A DNA stretch of 64,000 nt from Orientallactaga sibirica. Lineage: Eukaryota > Chordata > Mammalia > Rodentia > Dipodidae. The stretch lies in the NCBI GenBank assembly GCA_036365145.1, contig JAEOAD010000015.1, positions 36,595,501-36,659,500 on the forward strand, given 5' to 3'. Under the pieces are notes generated by a model. The model worked only from the letters and a program-made list of their open reading frames with translations. It had not been told where the DNA came from and ran no database searches. A program made the position numbers and the translations under genes. Shown here one piece after another: positions 57,090 through 64,000 of the stretch; within the stretch, counting starts at the first letter, position 1, and every line of letters begins with the position of its first letter.

Positions 57090-57562
57090 TCTTTTCTCCG
57101 GCCTATGTTATTGGCACCTTCATGAAAGATCAAGTAGCTGTAGTTACTTGACCTAAGGTCCAAATCTTCAATTCTGTCCCATTGGGCTATATGTTTGTTT
57201 TTATGCCAGTGCCATGCGGTTTTTGTTACGATCACTCTATAATATAGCTTTAGATCAGCTATGGTGATACATCCACAGGTATTTCTTTTGCTGAGGATAT
57301 GTTTGAATATCATTCCATATGAATTTTGAGATCTTTTTTTTTCTATCTCTGTGAAGAGTAATGCTGGAATTTTTATTGCATTAAATCTGTATATTGCTTT
57401 TGGTAGAATTGTCATTTCCTCAATATTAATTCTACCTCTCCAGGAGCATGGGAGGTCTTTCCATCTGGTCTAGTCCTCTTCAGTTTTTTATTGAATGTTT
57501 TTATGTTTTCATTATATATGACTTTCACATCCTTGGTTAGTGTTAATCCAAGGTATTTTTTT

Positions 57563-57907
57563 TTTAATTAAAAAAAATTTGTTTATTTGCAAGCAGAGGG
57601 AAAGAGAGAGAAGAGAGACACAAAGAGAACGGGCACGCTAGGGCCTCTGGCCACTGCAAACGAACTCCAGACACATGTGCCACCATCTTGTGCATCTGGT
57701 TTACGTGGGTCCTGGGGAATTGAACCTGGGTCCTTTGGCTTTGCAGGCAAACACCTTAACCGCTAAGCCATCCCCTCCAGCCCATTCTGTCTGTTTGTTA
57801 AAGTGGGGTCTGGGGATCATGTTTGCAACAGCACGTGCTTGATCCAGTGAACCATCTCCCAGTCCACGAGGCTGCCATCTTTTGACCCTGCGGCTTCGCA
57901 GGGGTTG
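57563..57907 (-). repeat. Composite SINE with extra tRNA-like head
   Basis: A perfect 15-bp target duplication (ccaaggtattttttt at 57548-57562 and 57908-57922) brackets the whole segment. 57563-57782 is a standard tRNA-derived SINE. 57783-57907 is an extra 5' part which, in sense, contains gggagatggttcactggatc and 'aagcacgtgctgttgcaaac', resembling an ID/B4-type tRNA head, plus a CCCTGCG-GCTT-CGCAGGG hairpin (57886-57903). Confidence 0.75.
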
Positions 57908-58016
57908 CCAAGGTATTTTTTTGTGTATGTGGTTATTGAAAGTGGGACAGGCTTGCAGAATTATTTCTGTGTATATATGTTGTTTTAATTTTTAATTAAT
58001 ATATATTTTTTAATTT

Positions 58017-58293
58017 TTTTATTTTTTAATATTTTTATTTATTTTTGGAGAGAGACACAGAGAGAGAGACAGACAGAGAGAGAGGGAGAGGGAGACAGAT
58101 AGAGAATGGGCAGGCAAGCAGTCTCTCGGCTGCTGTGAACGAAATCCAGATGTGTGCACCCCCCTTGTGGGCAAGTGCGGTATTGCGCCCTTGTATCACT
58201 TTGCATCTGGCTAAATGTGGGACCTGGAGATTGGAAAGAGCATTCTTAGGCTTAGCAGGCAGGCGCCTTAACCACTAAGCTATCTCTCCAGCC
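58017..58293 (-). repeat. tRNA-derived SINE, long subfamily, minus strand
   Basis: T-rich tail, GA/CAGA tract, then 'gtgcggtattgcgcccttgt' and 'atcactttgcatctggctaa', head 'ccactaagctatctctccag'. Confidence 0.88.
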
Positions 58294-58498
58294 CTAATTA
58301 ATTTATTTTAGAGAGAGAAAAGGGGGGGAGAGGAGGGAGGGAAAGAATGGGCATGCCAGGGCCCTCAGCCACTTCAAATGAAGTCCAGAGGCATGTGTCA
58401 CCTTGTGCATCTGGCTTATGTGGGTCCTGGGGAATCAAACCTGGGTCCTTTGGCTTTGTAGACAAGTGACTTAACTGCTAAGACATCTCTCTAACCTT
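58294..58498 (-). repeat. tRNA-derived SINE, short subfamily, minus strand
   Basis: 'ccagggccctcagccacttc' and 'gtgcatctggcttatgtggg', head 'ctaagacatctctctaacct'. Directly follows the long-subfamily copy. Confidence 0.88.
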
Positions 58499-58812
58499 GT
58501 TTTTTTTTTTTTAATTCTTTTCTCTGTATTTTTGTCCATTGCATGTCGAAAGGCTATTGACTTTTGTGTGTTGATTTTGTATCCTGCCACTTTTCTGAAG
58601 GAATTAATCACCTTTAGAAGTTTTGAGATGGAGATTTTCCGGTCACTTATGTACAGGATCATGTCATATTCAAACAGGGCTAACTTGACTCTTTCCTTTC
58701 CAATTTGTATCCCTTTTATTTTTTTCTGTCTTACTGCTTGGGTTGGAACTTCTAGTACTATATTGAAGAGCAGTGCTAAGAGTGGGCACCCCTGCTTTGT
58801 TCCTGATCTCAA
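58471..58812 (-). pseudogene. LINE-1 ORF2 reverse-transcriptase fragment, copy 1
   Basis: 113 open codons with the RT motifs [19 protein letters not shown] and KINTQKSIAF. The catalytic FADD box of LINE-1 RT reads FEYD (58663-58674), so one catalytic aspartate is lost and the enzyme would be inactive. The part from 58607 up is repeated at 60831-61036. Confidence 0.9.
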
Positions 58813-59174
58813 GTGGAACTACTTGAGTCTTTCCCCATTAAGTATTATTTGGGCTTTAGGCGCTTTACTTGTAGCCTTTATTGTGTTGAGATATAAACCC
58901 TCCATGCCTGTTTTCTCCAGTGTTTTGATTATGACGGGATGTTGTGTTTTTTTGAAGGCCTTCTCTGCATCCATTGAAATGATCACATGGTTCTAGTGAT
59001 TACATTTATTTATGTGGTGTATTAAGTTGACCAATTTCCATGTGTTGAACCATTCCTGCATCCCTGGGATTAAACCTACTTGATCAAGTTTGAAAATGCC
59101 TTTGATGTGTTGTTGCATTCGGCTCATGAAGATTTTGTTCAGGATCTTTGCATCTAAGTTCATCCTATAGTCTT

Positions 59175-59459
59175 TTATTGTTGTGTCTCTGTCTGGTTTT
59201 GGTATAGGGTGATGATAGTTTCATAAAAGGAGTTGGGGAGGATTCCCTGGTCTCCAACTATGTGAAACAGTTTGAGAAAAATTGGGTTCAGTTCTTCAAT
59301 AAAGGTTAGATAGGATTTGGCTGAGAAGCCATCCAATCCTGGACTTTTCTTTTGGGGGACATTTTTTATTACCTTTTTAATCTCAATGGATGTGATAGGC
59401 TTCTTTGGGACATTAATGTGCTCTGAGTTTAGTTTTGGTAGGGGTATGTGTCTAGACAT
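59175..59459 (-). pseudogene. LINE-1 ORF2 N-terminal RT fragment, copy 1
   Basis: 94 open codons containing ITSIEIKKVIKNVPQKKSPG and LDGFSAKSYLTF, the conserved start of LINE-1 reverse transcriptase (normally KSPGPDG). Identical peptide at 61398-61682. Frame is lost upstream and downstream. Confidence 0.92.
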
Positions 59460-60091
59460 TTATCCATTTCTTCTAGATTATCTAATTTTGTGGAGTAGAG
59501 GTTTCAGAAGTAAGTCCTGATGAGTCTTCTAATTTCATTGATGTCTGTTGTGACCTCTCCCATTTCATTTCTGATTTTGTTAATTTGAGACTTCTCTTTT
59601 TTTCATTTGATCAAATTGAGCAGGGGTTTTTATCAATATTGCTTATTCTTTCAAAGAACCAGCTTTTTTTCCCATCAATTTTCTAAATTTCTAACTCATT
59701 AATTTCTGCTGTAATCTTGATTATTTCTTTCTGTCTGGAGCTCTTAGGGTTGGATTCATCTTATTTTTCCAATGCCTTTAGGTTGATGGTTAGGTTATTG
59801 ATTTGGGATCTCTCTGTCTTTGTTATGAAGGCATTTAGTGCTATGAATTTTCCCCTAAGGACTGCCTTCATTGTGTCCCATAAGTTTTGGTTAGTTGTGT
59901 TCTCAATATCATTCAATTCTAGAAATTTTAGTTTCTTTTTTGGTTTATTCCACTATCCATTCATCGTTTAAAAGTGTGTTCTTCAGTTTCCTAGAGCTGG
60001 TGGAATTCCTGATATGTCTCTTGTTTATTTCTAGCTTTAAAGCATTGTGATCTGGTATGATACAGGAAGTTATGTAAATATTCCTGAATTT

Positions 60092-60313
60092 TAAAAAAAT
60101 TTAAAGATTTTTATATTCATTTATTTAGGACAGAGAGAGGGGAAGAGAGACAGAGAGTGAGAACGGGCACGCCAGGGCCTCTGGACACTGCAAACGAACT
60201 CCAGTAACATGCCACCATGTGTATCTGGCTAATGTGGGACCTGAAGAATTGAACTGGGGTCCTTAGGCTTCACAGGCATGTGCCTTAACCGTTAAGCCAT
60301 CTCCCCAGCCCAT
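60092..60313 (-). repeat. tRNA-derived SINE in duplication unit 1, with TSD
   Basis: Target duplication tattcctgaattt at 60079-60091 and 60314-60326. The same SINE and the same duplications occur in unit 2, so the SINE is older than the tandem duplication. Confidence 0.93.
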
Positions 60314-61397
60314 TATTCCTGAATTTATAGAGGCATGCTGTATGGCCTTATTTATGATCTATTTTGGGGAAGGTTCTGTGGGATGCTTAGAAGAATGCAT
60401 ATTTTTAGAATTGGGGTAGAATATTCTGTAGATGTCCATTAAGTCTAGTTGATTTATAGTGTTGTTGAGCTCTATTATTTCCCTGTTGATTTTCTATTTG
60501 GATGCTATGTCTATTGATAATAGTGGAGTACTGATGTCCCCAACTATGATGGTGTTGGTGGTAATTTCTATTTTGTTTTCAAGGTTTTATTTTATAAACT
60601 GTGATGCACCTGTGTTTGGTGCATATAGATTTATGATTGTGATGTTCTCTTGTTTGATCCTTCCCTTGATGAATAATAAGTGGTCTTTTTCCCTTTTTTA
60701 AATTACTTTTGGTTTGAAGTATATTTTATCAGATATTAATATAGCAACACCTGTTTGTTTATTTCCATTTGCTTGGAATATCATTTCCAATTATTTCACC
60801 CTGAGGAGGTATCTGTATTTAATAGTGAGGATCACCTTTAGAAGTTTTGAGATGGAGATTTTCCGGTCACTTATGTACAGGATCATGTCATATTCAAACA
60901 GGGCTAACTTGACTCTTTCCTTTCCAATTTGTATCCCTTTTATTTTTTTCTGTCTTACTGCTTGGGTTGGAACTTCTAGTACTATATTGAAGAGCAGTGC
61001 TAAGAGTGGGCACCCCTGCTTTGTTCCTGATCTCAAGTGGAACTACTTGAGTCTTTCCCCATTAAGTATTATTTGGGCTTTAGGCGCTTTACTTGTAGCC
61101 TTTATTGTGTTGAGATATAAACCCTCCATGCCTGTTTTCTCCAGTGTTTTGATTATGACGGATGTTGTGTTTTTTTGAAGGCCTTCTCTGCATCCATTGA
61201 AATGATCACATGGTTCTAGTGATTACATTTATTTATGTGGTGTATTAAGTTGACCAATTTCCATGTGTTGAACCATTCCTGCATCCCTGGGATTAAACCT
61301 ACTTGATCAAGTTTGAAAATGCCTTTGATGTGTTGTTGCATTCGGCTCATGAAGATTTTGTTCAGGATCTTTGCATCTAAGTTCATCCTATAGTCTT

Positions 61398-61682
61398 TTA
61401 TTGTTGTGTCTCTGTCTGGTTTTGGTATAGGGTGATGATAGTTTCATAAAAGGAGTTGGGGAGGATTCCCTGGTCTCCAACTATGTGAAACAGTTTGAGA
61501 AAAATTGGGTTCAGTTCTTCAATAAAGGTTAGATAGGATTTGGCTGAGAAGCCATCCAATCCTGGACTTTTCTTTTGGGGGACATTTTTTATTACCTTTT
61601 TAATCTCAATGGATGTGATAGGCTTCTTTGGGACATTAATGTGCTCTGAGTTTAGTTTTGGTAGGGGTATGTGTCTAGACAT
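61398..61682 (-). pseudogene. LINE-1 ORF2 N-terminal RT fragment, copy 2
   Basis: Same 94-residue peptide as copy 1 at 59175-59459, without a change. Product of the tandem duplication. Confidence 0.92.
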
Positions 61683-62308
61683 TTATCCATTTCTTCTAGA
61701 TTATCTAATTTTGTGGAGTAGAGGTTTCAGAAGTAAGTCCTGATGAGTCTTCTAATTTCATTGATGTCTGTTGTGACCTCTCCCATTTCATTTCTGATTT
61801 TGTTAATTTGAGACTTTCTTTTTCATTTGATCAAATTGAGCAGGGTTTTTATCAATATTGCTTATTCTTTCAAAGAACCAGCTTTTTCCCATCAATTTTC
61901 TAAATTTCTAACTCATTAATTTCTGCTGTAATCTTGATTATTTCTTTCTGTCTGGAGCTCTTAGGGTTGGATTCATCTTATTTTTCCAATGCCTTTAGGT
62001 TGATGGTTAGGTTATTGATTTGGGATCTCTCTGTCTTTGTTATGAAGGCATTTAGTGCTATGAATTTTCCCCTAAGGACTGCCTTCATTGTGTCCCATAA
62101 GTTTTGGTTAGTTGTGTTCTCAATATCATTCAATTCTAGAAATTTTAGTTTCTTTTTGGTTTATTCCACTATCCATTCATCGTTTAAAAAGTGTGTTCTT
62201 CAGTTTCCTAGAGCTGGTGGAATTTCTGATATGTCTCTTGTTTATTTCTAGCTTTAAAGCATTGTGATCTGGTATGATACAGGAAGTTATGTAAATATTC
62301 CTGAATTT

Positions 62309-62529
62309 TAAAAAATTTAAAGATTTTTATATTCATTTATTTAGGACAGAGAGAGGGGAAGAGAAACAGAGAGTGAGAACGGGCACGCCAGGGCCTCTGG
62401 ACACTGCAAACGAACTCCAGTAACATGCCACCATGTGTATCTGGCTAATGTGGGACCTGAAGAATTGAACTGGGGTCCTTAGGCTTCACAGGCATGTGTT
62501 TTAACCATTAAGCCATCTCCCCAGCCCAT
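62309..62529 (-). repeat. tRNA-derived SINE in duplication unit 2, with TSD
   Basis: Target duplication tattcctgaattt at 62296-62308 and 62530-62542. Differs from the unit-1 copy by gagaca to gaaaca, gtgccttaaccg to gtgttttaacca, and one A fewer in the tail. Confidence 0.93.
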
Positions 62530-63056
62530 TATTCCTGAATTTATAGAGGCATGCTGTATGGCCTTATTTATGATCTATTTTGGGGAAGGTTCTGTGGGAT
62601 GCTTAGAAGAATGCATATTTTTAGAATTGGGGTAGAATATTCTGTAGATGTCCATTAAGTCTAGTTGATTTATAGTGTTGTTGAGCTCTATTATTTCCCT
62701 GTTGATTTTCTATTTGGATGCTATGTCTATTGATAATAGTGGAGTACTGATGTCCCCAACTATGATGGTGTTGGTGGTAATTTCTATTTTGTTTTCAAGG
62801 TTTTATTTTATAAACTGTGATGCACCTGTGTTTGGTGCATATAGATTTATGATTGTGATGTTCTCTTGTTTGATCCTTCCCTTGATGAATAATAAGTGGT
62901 CTTTTTCCCTTTTTTAAATTACTTTTGGTTTGAAGTATATTTTATCAGATATTAATATAGCAACACCTGTTTGTTTATTTCCATTTGCTTGGAATATCAT
63001 TTCCAATTATTTCACCCTGAGGAGGTATCTGTATTTAATAGTGAGGTGGGTTTCTT

Positions 63057-63188
63057 TATTTTATTTTAATTAATTTATTTATTTATTAGAGATACATATA
63101 TACAGAAATAGGGAGGGAGGGAGTTGAACCTGGGTCCTTTGGCTTTGTAAGCAAGAGCCTTAACTACTAAGCCATCTCTTCAGCCTGG
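63057..63188 (-). repeat. Internally deleted tRNA-derived SINE, with TSD
   Basis: A (TTTA)n tail runs directly into gttgaacctgggtcctttgg and 'ctaagccatctcttcagcc'; the central body is missing. Perfect 12-bp target duplication ggtgggtttctt at 63045-63056 and 63189-63200. Confidence 0.88.
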
Positions 63189-63369
63189 GGTGGGTTTCTT
63201 GAAGGCAGAAAATTGAAGAGTTCCATTTTTCTGATCCATCCTGTTAACTTGTGTCTTTTGATGGGTGAGTTGAGGTCATTAATATTTAACTATTGCAAGG
63301 ACCTCTGTAGGCAGCAAAAAGCGTGGAGTGTCTGTGAGCAGGAGTAAGGCAGCCTGAAGAACAGCCCAC

Positions 63370-63760
63370 CAAGGACGTGAGACAGGGAAGCATTCGTGGG
63401 CAGTGGGGAAGTCTAGGAGTGCAGCGTGACACAGAGGAGCATGAATGGGCCATGGGATCATTCTGTGGGGCCTCTGGAATGTGGCAGAGAGGGGTGCATG
63501 AGTAGACCATGGGCTCAGTTGGTGGAGCCTGCAGAAGCTCAGCAGGAGATAAGAGAACTCAAGAGTGGGCTGTGAGCTCAGAGCCTGCTGGAGCATGGGA
63601 AATAAAGGAGTGCAAGTGGGCCATGGGCTCAGTTGTCGGAACCTGCAGGAGCACTGCGGAGACAGGGAAGCCTGAATGGGCCATGAGCTGACTTGGGAGC
63701 ATTGGTAGGCTGTGGGTGGAGCCTGTGGGAGTGTGGCGGGGGAAGGGAGACAGGTAGTGC
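63370..63760 (+). repeat. Minisatellite, about 58-59 bp period
   Basis: Imperfect tandem units built on 'gagacaggga...gaatgggccatgggctcagt...ggagcctgcaggagc'. Unit starts near 63428, 63487, 63546, 63601 and 63659, with a longer last unit to about 63738. A weaker unit may precede. Not a multiple of three, so not a coding repeat. Confidence 0.75.
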
Positions 63761-63769
63761 ATGCACCTC

Positions 63770-64000
63770 AGATGGAAGCAACAGTCATGGGAAGACAGGA
63801 AGGTGCAAAGGTGGTGGCAAACCTGGTCAGGGAGTCAGGGGCACAGCAGCTGAGGCAAGTAGTTGAGGGGACCTGAGGGTCCAGTGGGCTACCTGAAATA
63901 TGGGAATAAGTAGATTCCCAACTGTGCCTCTCTATGCCCACCCACTGGAGGTCTGCTAACTTACTCAAACTGGAGCCCCACAGATCTTGCCTGATATTAC
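63770..64000. other. No gene seen
   Basis: Unique-looking sequence to the window end. No repeat or coding signal recognised. Confidence 0.4.

Larger units (their letters stand above)
58607..60830. repeat. Tandem duplication, unit 1 (2224 bp)
   Basis: From atcacctttagaag to aatagtgagg. Repeated immediately by unit 2 in the same orientation. Includes LINE-1 RT sequence and a SINE with its target duplications. Confidence 0.95.
60831..63046. repeat. Tandem duplication, unit 2 (2216 bp)
   Basis: Near-identical to unit 1. I count length changes at 58938 (ggg to gg), 59590-59605, 59633, 59664, 59936-59941, 59969 and 60090, summing to the 8-bp size difference. I also find about five substitutions, all C to T or G to A in unit 2 relative to unit 1. 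Confidence 0.95.
54345..63290 (-). mobile_element. Large LINE-1 with nested insertions and a tandem duplication
   Basis: One minus-strand LINE-1: 3' UTR about 54345-55630, ORF2 C-terminal region from about 55800, reverse transcriptase around 58600-59460, and linker/endonuclease-side sequence up to about 63290, where similarity stops (5' truncation). Seven SINE copies and a second LINE-1 3' end are nested inside, and 58607-63046 is a tandem duplication. Reading frames are broken, so it cannot move. Confidence 0.8.

Noticed and set aside
58532..58996. 154-codon plus-strand frames, present twice (also 60714-61178)
   Set aside because: Antisense shadow of LINE-1 reverse transcriptase, duplicated with the tandem repeat.
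63370..63760. CRISPR-like array
   Set aside because: Units are contiguous imperfect tandem repeats without unique spacers, in a mammalian genome.

Overview
This is mammalian nuclear DNA from a rodent, and I see no functional protein-coding gene in it. The lineage evidence is the repeat content: B1-type (7SL-derived) and B4/ID-like SINEs, and LINE-1 3' regions that I recognise as Lx-like. On top of these there is one very abundant tRNA-derived SINE whose body is recognisable in at least 21 places. That SINE is not mouse or rat B2. It resembles SINEs I associate with jerboas (Dipodidae), so a jerboa-like rodent is my best guess, but the species is inferred. Open reading frames are short and fall in repeats or by chance; none looks like an exon of a host gene.

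Layout. 1-13 kb: old MIR/B4 fragments, a two-LTR ERVL-MaLR provirus on the minus strand (2387-5100) with later SINE and LINE-1 insertions inside it, and a solo LTR of the same family (11956-12340) that split an older MIR. 13-16.4 kb: SINEs plus LINE-1 3' sequence in both orientations. 16.4-34 kb: mostly unique DNA with scattered B1, MIR, L2 and SINE copies and a clean 5'-truncated LINE-1 3' end (26507-26910). 34.5-35.4 kb: a B4 SINE split by a solo class II (ERVK-like) LTR with a perfect 6-bp target duplication. 36.4-45 kb: a long CTTT microsatellite, then a repeat-poor, CpG-retaining block (about 36540-37300) that is the best regulatory candidate, then L2/MIR remnants. 45.4-49 kb: old LINE-1 sequence and an Lx-like LINE-1 3' region broken by a full-length processed RPL23A pseudogene and a SINE, both at the same target site. 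49-54 kb: unique DNA, microsatellites and SINEs.

54.3-63.3 kb is one large LINE-1 on the minus strand with several nested SINEs. It contains a 2.2-kb head-to-tail tandem duplication (58607-60830 and 60831-63046). The two copies are nearly identical and differ mostly in homopolymer lengths. The window ends in a roughly 58-59-bp-period minisatellite (about 63370-63760) and unique sequence.

Nothing works together as a pathway. The value of the window is its layered insertion history, in which nested elements and target-site duplications give relative ages, plus a few repeat-poor blocks that may be conserved regulatory DNA. No novel biological system was found. The most unusual items are the near-identical LINE-1 tandem duplication, a composite SINE with an extra 125-bp tRNA-like head, a 161-bp-arm inverted repeat, and the stacked retrocopy/SINE insertions.
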